Made by a program: the position numbers and the translations under genes
Part shown: piece by piece, positions 52,182-60,134 of the stretch
Layout of the letters: every line of letters starts with the position of its first letter
Numbering within the stretch: position 1 is the first letter of the stretch
DNA from: JAOZPE01 sp964601275
GTDB lineage: Bacteria > Krumholzibacteriota > Krumholzibacteriia > JAJRXK01
NCBI GenBank assembly: GCA_964601275.1
Contig: CAZRMV010000005.1
Span: 240,017-304,016 of the forward strand
Length of the DNA stretch: 64,000 nucleotides
Direction: 5' to 3'
Notes under the pieces: generated by a model
Seen by the model: the letters and a program-made list of their open reading frames with translations, nothing else
Databases searched by the model: none
What the model was told of the DNA's origin: nothing

Positions 52182-52898
52182 ATGAAAGTCCTGTGCGTCG
52201 ATGATGAGAAGAGCGCTCGTGACCAGTTCATGCGAGACCACGCGATCGAAGGGATGAGCGTCGAGGTCTGTGAGGACATACATCACGTCCATGAGATGTT
52301 GATGAAGCGCCCGAAGAAGGATCTCCCGGACCTGGTCGTGATGGATCTCTATCGCACGAAGGATCCCATCGGGAGCGATTCCGCCGAAGAGGCAAACAAG
52401 GCCGTATCCGAGTTGGTGGAGGAGATCGCTGCAGTGAGGAAAAGGTTAGGTGAGGTCGTGGCCAAGGCAAAGACTCCGGCGGCCATTGAGACCTTGAGAG
52501 AGTTCCGCGACTCATCGAAGCTTCGCCACCTTCCGGTGCTTCTCCGCACCCGCGAGGGACTGGCTCTCCTCGAGGATGGCTTGTTCCGGGAGGCGGTGCG
52601 TCTCGGCGCGGACTGGATGATCAAGGGACGCCCTCCCGAGGTAGACCGGGAGCTCATGCATCGCAAGGTCGAAGAATGCAAGCAACTCCGACGGCGTTTC
52701 AAGCGGGACGTCGTCTTGATGCTGATGGGGGCGATGCTCGGTGCGATTCTGGGTTGGGGTCTGGGCTTGTTGAGAGAGGCACCGGTACAGCCGGGACGAG
52801 CGACGGAGGTTTCCTTGGGAGCCTCGACCTCATCGAAGGGGGTTCAGCCGTTGGCTTCCTTCCCCAGGGTGATGCCCAGTCGGTCCATCTTGTCGTAG
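52182..52898 (+). CDS. Receiver-domain protein with C-terminal membrane anchor
   Basis: A 238-residue protein. Residues 1-~155 form a response-regulator receiver fold with acidic pair Asp7-Asp8 (LCVDDEK), phospho-acceptor Asp55 (VVMDLYRTKD) and Lys148 (WMIKGRP). A ~45-residue helical insert (about 65-110) splits the fold after the acceptor strand. One transmembrane helix follows (VVLMLMGAMLGAILGWGLGLL, ~177-197), with a short Ser-rich tail. No DNA-binding output is present. ATG 52182 is favoured over ATG 52173 by spacing from CTGGAG. It lies 54 nt after the permease gene and its 3' end overlaps the convergent bEBP gene by 55 nt. No sensor kinase is nearby. Confidence 0.68.
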   Translation: MKVLCVDDEKSARDQFMRDHAIEGMSVEVCEDIHHVHEMLMKRPKKDLPDLVVMDLYRTKDPIGSDSAEEANKAVSELVEEIAAVRKRLGEVVAKAKTPAAIETLREFRDSSKLRHLPVLLRTREGLALLEDGLFREAVRLGADWMIKGRPPEVDRELMHRKVEECKQLRRRFKRDVVLMLMGAMLGAILGWGLGLLREAPVQPGRATEVSLGASTSSKGVQPLASFPRVMPSRSILS

Positions 52899-55279
52899 AG
52901 GGTGTTGCGCCCGATGCCGAGGAAACGGGCGGCTTCCGACCGTGAGTTGTTGCAGTGACGGAGGGCGTGGAGGATGATCCGCCGCTCTTCGACCTCCAGG
53001 TGCTTCTCCAGGGAGAGGACCGGGGGAGACTTCCTGGGCGTCCATTCCCGCAAGGTGCGAGGGAGATGCTCGACCTGGATGCAGCCGGTCTCGATGGCCA
53101 GGGCTGCTCCCGCGCGTACCGCCGATTCGAGCTCGCGCACATTGCCGGGCCAGGGATAGGCCTCGAAGAGATTGCGCGCCGCCTTGTCCATCCAGAATTC
53201 GAGGCCCTTCTCCTGGGATTCCTGTTCGAGGAAGAGGTCGGTCAAGGGCACGATGTCCTCTTTCCTCTCCCGCAGCGGAGGGATCCGCAGGTCGAAGGCG
53301 TTGAGGCGGTACCACAGGTCTTCCCGGAAGCGTCCCTCGTCCACGAGTTGCTCCAGGTTCCGGTTCGTCGCCGCCAGGATCCGGATCTCCGCACGATACT
53401 CGGTCACGTCGCCCACGCGCCGGTAGGATCCGTCCTGGAGGAGTCGCAGCAACTTCGCCTGCAGGGGGAGGGGCAATTCCCCGATCTCATCGAAGAACAG
53501 TGTTCCGTGGGTGGCGGAGGTCACCAACCCGATCGAGTCGCGGCTGGCTCCGGTGAACGCGCCTTTCCGGTGACCGAAGAGTTCGCGCTCGAACAACGAT
53601 TCGGGCAGGGCGGCGCAGTTGATGGCCACGAACGGTCCTTCGGCTTGTTGGCTGTGCTCGTGGATGTAGCGGGCCACGACTTCCTTGCCCACCCCAGTCT
53701 CCCCGGAGACGACCACGGTGGCCGAGGACCGCGCGATGAGCTGGCAGTCCTCCAGGAGGTTCTTCATCTGGGTGGATTCGGCGATGATGAATTCCTGTTG
53801 GGAACTGATGCGGTTCCGCTCCTGGACGCGTTGGATGGCCTGGAGCTTGAGGCGGGCCACGTCACGGGCGTGCGTCGCGTCGGCGGCCAGGCGGGGCAGG
53901 CCGATCCGGTTGAAGATGGCGATGGCCTCGGTGGCCGCTTCCACCGCACGCTGGCCGTCTTCGTCGAGGGTCTCGGCCAGGCGGGTCAGGGCCACCGCGA
54001 GTTCATACTGATAGTTGCGGCGCCGGAGTTCCTCGATGGCTTCTTCGAAAAGCCGGATGGCCTCGTCGATCTGTCCCAGTTGCGCCAGCGCGGAGGCCTT
54101 GACGCGGAGGATCTGGCCGAGTTCGGTTTCGTCCTTGCACTCATGCACCACCTTGAGCGCCTTCTCCACAAGATCCAGGGCGACGCGGGGATTGTGCATT
54201 GCCAGGTGGACTTCGGCGGCTTGCCAGTGGACTTCAGCCAGTTCGTGCGTTTCCACTCCTGCATTCTGCAACTCTTTCTCTGCCCGACCGAAGGATTCCA
54301 GCGCGGCCATGTAATCCAGGAGCTGGAACCTGGCGATCCCTTCGTACTCGTGCCAGATCGAGGCCGCGACCGCGTCCATGTCGGGGAGGTGGGACCGAAT
54401 CGATTCGAGGACCTGCAACACCTCGTCGGGGCGATGTTGAAGAGATCTCAACCGGGCCCGCGCCAGTTCGTTCTTGAACTGATCGGGGCTGAGTTCGGCG
54501 TCATGGGAGTCATGGAGTCGCTTCACTTGCGACAGGATCTCGTCGCTGTCCGAGAATTCCCCTTCCTGTTGCTTGTAGATGCCCAGTTGCCGCATGGCCA
54601 TGGCCAAGGTCCGATAGTTTCCCAGCTCGGCGGCAAGCACAAGGGCTTCCTCGATCAGGGACCGGGCAAAGCCGGTGTGCCCAAGGCCCCACTGGACCAC
54701 GGAGTGCGCCACGAGCGCATGGGCGAGGTAGAGCTGCTCGCCTTGCAAGCGGAACAGCGAGGTCGCCAGGCCCAGCTTGGCGTGGGCCTCGACCAGCCCG
54801 CCGGAACGACTCATCGCCGAGTAGCCCTCCAGGTACATGAGTTCGGCCAAGCTCCTCGGGGAGGATGCGGGTGGACAGACGCGCCTGGCGGTCTCCATGA
54901 CCTTGAGGTGTGCGCCCTTCTGGCCGTACTTCAGCTCGGCCCATGCCAGCTTGAGCAGCACCCGGGCGCGGGTCTCCGGGTCGAGCAGTGAGGAGGTCTC
55001 GGTCGCGAAGGTCCGCAGATCGTCGACACGTCCGGTCGCGTAGAGGGAGAGCGCCCAGATGTGGGCCAGGGTGTGCCGGTCCTTCTCGTCGAGATCGGCC
55101 AAGCCATCCACGAGCGGACGCAAGCACACCAGGGCGTCCTCGAAACGTCCCGCGTGGGTCAACATGGAAGCGGTGGCGAGGGTCTCGTCGAATGAATCCG
55201 AACGCGTCGTGGACCTGGCGCGGAGGAGCCGAGAAACCGCCTGGTATTTCTGGATGGAGGTGGCGAGATCCAGTGTCAT
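52844..55279 (-). CDS. Sigma-54-dependent transcriptional activator with N-terminal TPR domain
   Basis: An 811-residue bacterial enhancer-binding protein. Residues ~30-480 are TPR-like helices (e.g. ALAQLGQIDEAIRLFEEAIE), in place of a receiver or GAF sensor. The AAA+ domain has Walker A GETGVGKE (526-533), the sigma-54 contact loop GAFTGA (573-578), Walker B TLFFDEIGEL (593-602) and arginine fingers in FREDLWYRLN. A Fis-type helix-turn-helix (~775-800, SEAARFLGIGRNTLYDKM) ends it. It should bind enhancer sites and drive sigma-54 promoters when the TPRs bind a peptide or protein partner. It is coupled to the small gene upstream (1-nt gap). Confidence 0.9.
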   Translation of the reverse strand: MTLDLATSIQKYQAVSRLLRARSTTRSDSFDETLATASMLTHAGRFEDALVCLRPLVDGLADLDEKDRHTLAHIWALSLYATGRVDDLRTFATETSSLLDPETRARVLLKLAWAELKYGQKGAHLKVMETARRVCPPASSPRSLAELMYLEGYSAMSRSGGLVEAHAKLGLATSLFRLQGEQLYLAHALVAHSVVQWGLGHTGFARSLIEEALVLAAELGNYRTLAMAMRQLGIYKQQEGEFSDSDEILSQVKRLHDSHDAELSPDQFKNELARARLRSLQHRPDEVLQVLESIRSHLPDMDAVAASIWHEYEGIARFQLLDYMAALESFGRAEKELQNAGVETHELAEVHWQAAEVHLAMHNPRVALDLVEKALKVVHECKDETELGQILRVKASALAQLGQIDEAIRLFEEAIEELRRRNYQYELAVALTRLAETLDEDGQRAVEAATEAIAIFNRIGLPRLAADATHARDVARLKLQAIQRVQERNRISSQQEFIIAESTQMKNLLEDCQLIARSSATVVVSGETGVGKEVVARYIHEHSQQAEGPFVAINCAALPESLFERELFGHRKGAFTGASRDSIGLVTSATHGTLFFDEIGELPLPLQAKLLRLLQDGSYRRVGDVTEYRAEIRILAATNRNLEQLVDEGRFREDLWYRLNAFDLRIPPLRERKEDIVPLTDLFLEQESQEKGLEFWMDKAARNLFEAYPWPGNVRELESAVRAGAALAIETGCIQVEHLPRTLREWTPRKSPPVLSLEKHLEVEERRIILHALRHCNNSRSEAARFLGIGRNTLYDKMDRLGITLGKEANG

Positions 55280-55280
55280 G

Positions 55281-55676
55281 TCAATGGCCCCCTCCCCTCA
55301 GTTGGACGAGGGCGGACCAGAGGGCATCGAGATACGCGCCCCACCAGCCGAACGGGGGCGCAGGGTCCGGGGCATTCGTCCGCAGCGTCACCCTGATGAC
55401 CAAACCCGTGCCGCGGTCCTCGACTGATCGCTCCGGGTTCTGGGGGGTGGTGACTTGGCCGACCTTGAGATCACCTCCGTTGGGGTTCCCACTCGACGAC
55501 GCCGCCGAAGGGGCACCTGGATCTCCGGTGAGCAGACCAGAGACGATTTGCTGGGAAGCATGCACGTCGTCAAGGGATGCCAGAACGACAGAGAGGCAGA
55601 CGAAGAGTGCAATGAGAACCACAGTGCCACGGTGGGAGGAAACCCTTCTCACGCGGGGAGGACTGAACGCAATCAT
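55281..55676 (-). CDS. Small exported or membrane-anchored protein of unknown function
   Basis: A 131-residue protein with one N-terminal hydrophobic segment (GTVVLIALFVCLSVVLASL, ~18-36) that is either a signal peptide or an anchor. The mature part is low in pattern: a Gly/Pro/Ser-rich stretch (LLTGDPGAPSAASSSGNPNG), then VIRVTLRTNAPDPAPPFGWWG and LDALWSALVQLRG. I recognise no family. GGAG lies 7 nt before the ATG, and its stop is 1 nt from the start of the sigma-54 activator gene, so it is cotranscribed and could modulate it. It could also be a chance frame. Confidence 0.5.
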   Translation of the reverse strand: MIAFSPPRVRRVSSHRGTVVLIALFVCLSVVLASLDDVHASQQIVSGLLTGDPGAPSAASSSGNPNGGDLKVGQVTTPQNPERSVEDRGTGLVIRVTLRTNAPDPAPPFGWWGAYLDALWSALVQLRGGGH

Positions 55677-55801
55677 GTTCTGCTCCGATCCCTCTCCGGG
55701 GAACGGACCTGCGGCGGGCTGGCGAGGCCCTCGGAGAGGAGGATGGTGCCTGGGCGGCTGTCGGGAGGGTTCGGGACGGGGCGAGCCGTCCGTCAGTGTC
55801 C

Positions 55802-55836
55802 TACAATTCGTACCGCAACCGCCGGATCGGTGTCAA
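55802..55836 (-). promoter_or_regulatory. Candidate sigma-70 promoter for the TPR-bEBP operon
   Basis: On the minus strand a perfect TTGACA (55836-55831) is followed after 18 nt by TACGAA (55812-55807), with TTGTAG overlapping just downstream. It would give a leader of about 125 nt to the small gene at 55676. Confidence 0.4.
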
Positions 55837-55930
55837 GGATGCAATCACCGGCGCAAAGGATGTGCCGGGTTCCGGGCTCTTTCGGATCGTGTGGTGCGAC
55901 CAAGGCTGAAACGAACAGGGATGACAGGAT

Positions 55931-55959
55931 TTGACAATTCCTGGCTCCCAGTTCATGCT
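55931..55959 (+). promoter_or_regulatory. Candidate sigma-70 promoter for the ParD-like antitoxin gene
   Basis: TTGACA at 55931-55936 and the weak -10 CATGCT at 55954-55959 are 17 nt apart. The gene starts 30 nt after the -10, so the leader would be short. Confidence 0.35.
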
Positions 55960-55988
55960 CGTCAGGTCCATGGCTTCCTGGAGGTCAA

Positions 55989-56201
55989 ATGATGAACGTC
56001 TCTGTGGGCAAGGATCTCGAGGATTTCGCGCGAGGCAAGGTGGCGTCGGGGGATTACGCCTCCGTGAGCGAAGTCGTTCGCGAAGGTCTCCGACTGCTGA
56101 AAGAGCGAGACCGGCTTCTCGAGGCACGGCTGCACGCTCTGCGTCGTGAGGCCCCTGCCGGCCCCGATCCGGCGGCGGAGGGAGATCCGCAGGACGGCTG
56201 A
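55989..56201 (+). CDS. ParD-like antitoxin (ribbon-helix-helix), apparently orphan
   Basis: A 70-residue protein of the ParD/CopG family: strand MNVSVGKDLEDFARGKV, the helix pair ASVSEVVREGLRLLKERD, then a charged C-terminal toxin-binding tail. GGAGG lies 6-7 nt before tandem ATGs at 55989 and 55992. ParD normally precedes and neutralises a ParE toxin; the next 575 nt contain no ParE-like frame on either strand, so the toxin is lost or lies elsewhere. It may act alone as a DNA-binding repressor. It is divergent from the TPR-bEBP operon. Confidence 0.8.
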   Translation: MMNVSVGKDLEDFARGKVASGDYASVSEVVREGLRLLKERDRLLEARLHALRREAPAGPDPAAEGDPQDG

Positions 56202-56238
56202 GATGATCGATACGGCGTCCCGCGCCTGGTTGCCCTCG

Positions 56239-56272
56239 GGTGGTTGTCGGTTCGGGGTGGTTGCCGGTTCGG
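56239..56272 (+). repeat. Two tandem 17-bp repeats
   Basis: GGTGGTTGTCGGTTCGG (56239-56255) is followed directly by GGTGGTTGCCGGTTCGG (56256-56272), one mismatch. GGTTCGGAGT recurs about 45 nt further on. It lies just after the orphan antitoxin gene. Confidence 0.7.
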
Positions 56273-56645
56273 AGTCTCGGCGCACCGTCCCGGAAGTGTT
56301 GCGAGGTTCGGAGTCGAGTTTCCGCTTTCAGCACCTCCTTCCTGGGTAGGAGCTTCACCTGATTTACGCCTTCGCCACGCCTCGCACCCAGGCTCCACGA
56401 TGGTGCGGCGGTTTCGTCGACGCCCTTCGGGATTCCCTCCCGGCCACCGCTCGCCCTTCCGATGACCGTTCCCGTGGAGCGATGATCCAGCCACATTCAG
56501 CGTGAATCCAATGGATTCCGGCGGACTCCCGCCCTCGACGGGGACCAGCCGTCCACGGCAGGACACGCTCAGACATATCCCGGTCCCGACCGCTACGAGA
56601 ACCGGGAACGTCACGTCGAACCAGATTGTGAGGGGAGGCAAGCCC

Positions 56646-56673
56646 AGGATAGCACAATATTCGTTTGGGTCAA
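56646..56673 (-). promoter_or_regulatory. Candidate sigma-70 promoter pointing into the empty gap
   Basis: On the minus strand TTGACC (56673-56668) and TATCCT (56651-56646) are 16 nt apart, within an AT-rich island. Nothing recognisable lies downstream on that strand before the bEBP operon, so it may drive an RNA or a decayed gene. Confidence 0.4.
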
Positions 56674-56775
56674 GGAAAAAACCGGCCGGCGCAGAAAAAG
56701 ATCGCTTTCTCGTCCAGAGACCGCGATCCTCAATAAGGAAACGGTTCTCCGGGAAGAACAAGGGGAGAAGGATCG

Positions 56776-56967
56776 ATGAGCGCCCTCAGATTCCTTCGCG
56801 ATGTCCTGGTCACGATCGTCATCACCTTCGCGGTGGTCGCCGTGGTGACCTTCCTCTACCGCCTGATCGTCCACGGCTCGGGTTCGGTGAGCTGGGAAAC
56901 CGCGTTCGAGCTCTCCGTGGTGTTGGGAATCGTCCTGCCTCTCATGAGAAGGTGCGACCGTGGTTGA
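56776..56967 (+). CDS. Small two-helix membrane protein
   Basis: A 63-residue protein with two hydrophobic segments, VLVTIVITFAVVAVVTFLYRLI (about residues 10-31, written here in part) and FELSVVLGIVLPLM (45-58). I do not recognise a family, though similar short proteins are common in Gram-negative genomes. GGGGAGAAGG precedes the ATG with good spacing, and its end overlaps the next gene by 8 nt, which supports it being real and cotranslated with the esterase-like lipoprotein. Confidence 0.6.
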   Translation: MSALRFLRDVLVTIVITFAVVAVVTFLYRLIVHGSGSVSWETAFELSVVLGIVLPLMRRCDRG

Positions 56968-58504
56968 TCGCTTCCCCGACGACACGGCGGTGTCCCCCCG
57001 GAGGGTCCCGGCGGTTGTCCCCGTGAGCCGGCCGACCCCAAGAGGAAAGGGGTTCCTGCTCGTCCTCCTCGCAGTCCTCGCGTGCGGGGGCTGCGCGCGA
57101 GCGCCCGCCACCGATGCCGAAGCCTTCCTCGACTGGTCCCGTGATCATCTCATCGCCACCGGCAGTCTCACGCTCGTGACCGGCGAGACCCTGGAAACTT
57201 CCTCCGCAGGCGCGCACGAAGTGTGGACGTGGGACGACCGCCAGGCATTGAACACCGCGCTCGGCGGCGCCGAGCTCGTCGGCCTCGGGGACAGCCGCCA
57301 CGACACCCGCGAGCAGCACCTGGTGAAAGCGGCCCTGGCCCGATTTCTCATCGAGGAGCTGGGCTTCGGGATCGTGGTGATCGAGGGAAGCTTCACGCAG
57401 ATGGAGGCGGTCGACCGTTGTCTCGGACCTGAAGGCGGCGACCTGCCGTCGGCGGTCAGCTCGCTTCCCGGCTGGTACCTGTGGGACACCGGGGAGATGC
57501 TCGACTTCCTGGAGTGGATCCGCGGGTTCAACGCGACGCACCCGGCCGCGGAGCGGGTCCACGTCTTCGGGATGGACATCACCGCGCCGGCCGCCGGGAT
57601 CCGCGAGGTAGTGGACGCGCTGCGCGTGGAGGAAACGGTCGAGGGAGAGGAAGGATCGGCACCGGTGACCATCCGGGAAGAGGATCTGGGTCTCGATCTG
57701 CAGGACGGCGATTTCTGGCCCCGGACCTGGCAGCGGTACCGGGAACTCGACGAAACGCGGCGCCAAGGGCTGGCCACCGCGTACCAGGCGCTGGTCGACA
57801 AGGTCGAAGCACGGAAGGAACGGCTGGTCTCGGCGTTCACTACGACCGAATACGAACGCCTGCTCCTGCTGGCGCGGATCGGGGCGTGGGGCAACGGGCT
57901 GTTCTCGTCGATGAACCCGGCCGAGGGCGGAGTGATCCGCGAACGGGGGATGGCCGAGGTACTGGCGTGGATCCGCGCGCACGAAGGCCCCGCTGCCAAG
58001 GTCGTGGTGTGGGCGAACAACCTCCACGTAGCCACTGCACCCTTCGAGATGCCCGGTCTGGCCGAGGGGAAACTGGTCCCGATGGGCGTCCTGCTGCGGG
58101 AACGATGGGGCGACGCCTACCTGGCCATCGGCGGGAGTTTCGGCGAAGGAAGCTTCGGGCCGGAGCTTCCCCCGGGTGAGCGGAGCTTCGAGCCGGCACC
58201 ACCGGAAAGCATGGACGGCGCGTTGGCCCGGGTAGGTCCTTCGGCCTTCCTGCTCGACCTGCGCGCAGTGAGGATCGACGCAGGGGCCAGGGAGGCTCCG
58301 GTGGCTTCAAGGGACATCTCTGGCGCTGCTCGCGACGCCCGGGCGGCGCGGTGGTTGGGCGAAGCGAGGCGCTGGCGATCGCAGGACGGGTGGGCGGTGA
58401 TGGTACCTGCCGAGGCCTTCGACCTGGTGTACTTCGTGCGGCAGATCACACGCGCACGTCCCTCGGCCCGGGCGCTGGAGAGGTTCCGGGCGATGGGGGA
58501 GTGA
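56960..58504 (+). CDS. Erythromycin-esterase-like lipoprotein
   Basis: A 514-residue protein of the erythromycin esterase superfamily. The N-terminus has a basic lead, a hydrophobic stretch and a lipobox (LLAVLACGGC), so it is exported and lipid-anchored after ~45 residues. Family motifs are altered: LGDSRHDTREQH where Ere enzymes have LGExTHG, and VVWANNLHVA where they have VVWAHNxHV. The MDFxxWIRxFN-like segment (EMLDFLEWIRGFNATHP) is kept. Ere enzymes open macrolide lactones by hydrolysis; many relatives have other, unknown substrates. The start is GTG 56960 with AGAAGG upstream, overlapping the small membrane protein gene by 8 nt. Confidence 0.78.
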   Translation: MVDRFPDDTAVSPRRVPAVVPVSRPTPRGKGFLLVLLAVLACGGCARAPATDAEAFLDWSRDHLIATGSLTLVTGETLETSSAGAHEVWTWDDRQALNTALGGAELVGLGDSRHDTREQHLVKAALARFLIEELGFGIVVIEGSFTQMEAVDRCLGPEGGDLPSAVSSLPGWYLWDTGEMLDFLEWIRGFNATHPAAERVHVFGMDITAPAAGIREVVDALRVEETVEGEEGSAPVTIREEDLGLDLQDGDFWPRTWQRYRELDETRRQGLATAYQALVDKVEARKERLVSAFTTTEYERLLLLARIGAWGNGLFSSMNPAEGGVIRERGMAEVLAWIRAHEGPAAKVVVWANNLHVATAPFEMPGLAEGKLVPMGVLLRERWGDAYLAIGGSFGEGSFGPELPPGERSFEPAPPESMDGALARVGPSAFLLDLRAVRIDAGAREAPVASRDISGAARDARAARWLGEARRWRSQDGWAVMVPAEAFDLVYFVRQITRARPSARALERFRAMGE

Positions 58505-58636
58505 GGAAGGTCGCGTCGGCGTACCCCGCGACGCTCAACGAGCGTGCACGCTCGGGGATGAAGATCTTCAGTATCATGATCGTTCGCTCACCATCCTCGG
58601 TGCCGATCGAAAAATCATTCTGACGGTCATGGCAGA

Positions 58637-60094
58637 TCACTTCAACAAGCTCATGCGTCGGTTCGCGACGAAGTTCCCCGCGCGCAATTGATAGAAGTAC
58701 ACCCCCGTCGCGACCGGCTTCCCGTTGATGTCCCTTCCTTCCCATGTGACCTCATGCACTCCCGGGCCAAGGGGCTCATCCACCAGGGTGGCCACCAGCC
58801 TGCCGGCCACGTCATAGATCCTCAAGGTGGCCTCGCAAGCGCTCTCCAACTCGAAACGAAGGATCGTACTCGGGTTGAACGGGTTCGGGACATTGGGCAA
58901 GAGCGCAAAGCGCGCGGGGGTTCTCGATGGACCCGCCGTTCCGGACCACGCCGCCGCGGACTCGACGCCCCCCGCCGCCGTGGCGACCAGCGCGTCGGTC
59001 AGGGAGATCGTACCCGTCTCCAGTTTCCCCGGAAGCTGTACGGTACAGAGCAGCAACTCGTTCCCTTCCGGGCTTGGAGCTCCATCCAGGAAGGCCCCGG
59101 TGATGCGCCATCCCCGTTCGAGCCGATCCACCTGGGCGAATCCGGTGCCTCCGTCCGGGAGATTGAGCCGCAGGATACTCTCGTCGCTGTTGTCTCCATC
59201 GTCACCTTCGGTTGAGATTCCTTCCAGAGGGGGATCGGAAGTGAGGAGCATCTCGAAACAGGTGAGGTCCTCGGGGGGGCTCGAGATCCAGATCTCCAGA
59301 CAGAAGGACCCGGCGGATGGAACGGGGTGCGTCGCCGCCTCGGCGCGCAGGGCGCCCGCCCCCTCGGCGATGTTCCTCGCCGGATCCCCCGCCAGGGGCT
59401 CTCCTCCGGCGCATCGCGGGCCCACCGGGCCCCGGCCCTGGTGCCAGTTCCGCCGAAGCGCCTCCAGGTCCTCCTGGGTCGGCGCGCCCGCTTCGAAGAT
59501 CCGCCCCGCTTCGGATGCGTCCGGGTCTTCGAGCCGTTCTCGCCAGTACTTCGCCAGGAGTGCCAGGTCCCAGAACTCCACGCGATCGTCCGGAGCCGCG
59601 CCGGGTCGACTCCCTCGGGCGAATGCTTCCGCACCCGTCCAGTCCCCGGGAATGAGATCGCCACCGGGGTAGGCCCGGTACCAGAACCTGAAATCCTCCC
59701 GGTCGGCGGTCCCGTCCTGGTTGAGATCGCCGGTCAGCGGACCACAGGCGGTGTCCGTCCCCCCCAGGTACACGCCGCGCAGCATGGACAGATCTTCCAG
59801 GGTCACCAGCCCGTCGCCGTCGAGGTCGGCGATCGCCGGGTTCCCGGGTCCGGGCACGGCGGTCGCGCTGCCGGTGACCTTCAGACGAACGCGATTCCCC
59901 ACCGCGTCATACGCGTACTCGATCGCATCGGCGTTTTCCTCGATCACCCGGACGAGTCTTCCGATGGAATCGTATTCGTATTCGACCGCGGCCAGAGGTG
60001 TCGAGAGCACGATGGCCGCCAGCAACATCGTCGCAGTCGCCATGACCTTCACGCGACGGTTTCGTTCTGCCGCTTCCCGACGATTCAGGCTCAC
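58637..60094 (-). CDS. Secreted dockerin-type protein with a short RHS/YD remnant and FlgD-like C-terminal domain
   Basis: A 485-residue exported protein. After a basic n-region and signal peptide (to PLAA, ~residue 36) come two YD-type strands (YEYDSIGRLVRVIEE and YAYDAVGNRVRLKV) like those of RHS proteins. Next is a dockerin-like pair of Ca2+ loops (DLDGDGLVTLEDL and DLNQDGTADREDF), then an unrecognised beta-rich cohesin-like region (~230-400), and a FlgD-Ig/secretion-type C-terminal domain (NVPNPFNPSTILRF). The start is GTG 60094, chosen for the GAGGAG box 7 nt before; ATG 60043 and GTG 60052 are alternatives. It follows the RHS gene by 40 nt on the same strand. Confidence 0.72.
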   Translation of the reverse strand: MSLNRREAAERNRRVKVMATATMLLAAIVLSTPLAAVEYEYDSIGRLVRVIEENADAIEYAYDAVGNRVRLKVTGSATAVPGPGNPAIADLDGDGLVTLEDLSMLRGVYLGGTDTACGPLTGDLNQDGTADREDFRFWYRAYPGGDLIPGDWTGAEAFARGSRPGAAPDDRVEFWDLALLAKYWRERLEDPDASEAGRIFEAGAPTQEDLEALRRNWHQGRGPVGPRCAGGEPLAGDPARNIAEGAGALRAEAATHPVPSAGSFCLEIWISSPPEDLTCFEMLLTSDPPLEGISTEGDDGDNSDESILRLNLPDGGTGFAQVDRLERGWRITGAFLDGAPSPEGNELLLCTVQLPGKLETGTISLTDALVATAAGGVESAAAWSGTAGPSRTPARFALLPNVPNPFNPSTILRFELESACEATLRIYDVAGRLVATLVDEPLGPGVHEVTWEGRDINGKPVATGVYFYQLRAGNFVANRRMSLLK

Positions 60095-60134
60095 TTCGCG
60101 CTCCTCGCTCGTGCCGATTCCCTTGATGCGGAGA

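Larger units (their letters stand above)
55677..55988. other. Divergent intergenic region with two TTGACA boxes
   Basis: About 310 nt between the bEBP operon and the antitoxin gene. It holds one TTGACA on each strand (minus at 55831-55836, plus at 55931-55936), each facing the adjacent gene. No other structure was seen. Confidence 0.45.
56202..56775. other. Gap of 574 nt without a convincing gene
   Basis: No frame here shows a domain or a good start. It contains a 17-bp tandem repeat, a strong minus-strand promoter match (56646-56673), and short frames on both strands with Arg/Gly/Pro-rich translations. The place after a lone antitoxin and the promoter suggest a decayed gene or an untranslated RNA. 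Confidence 0.4.

Noticed and set aside
52955..54991. A ~680-codon open frame antisense to the TPR sigma-54 activator
   Set aside because: The minus-strand product has full AAA+ motifs; the plus-strand translation has none.
56054..56761. A 235-codon minus-strand frame across the gap after the antitoxin gene
   Set aside because: It overlaps the ParD-like gene, lacks a ribosome site and becomes Arg/Ser/Gly low-complexity; kept only as a promoter observation.
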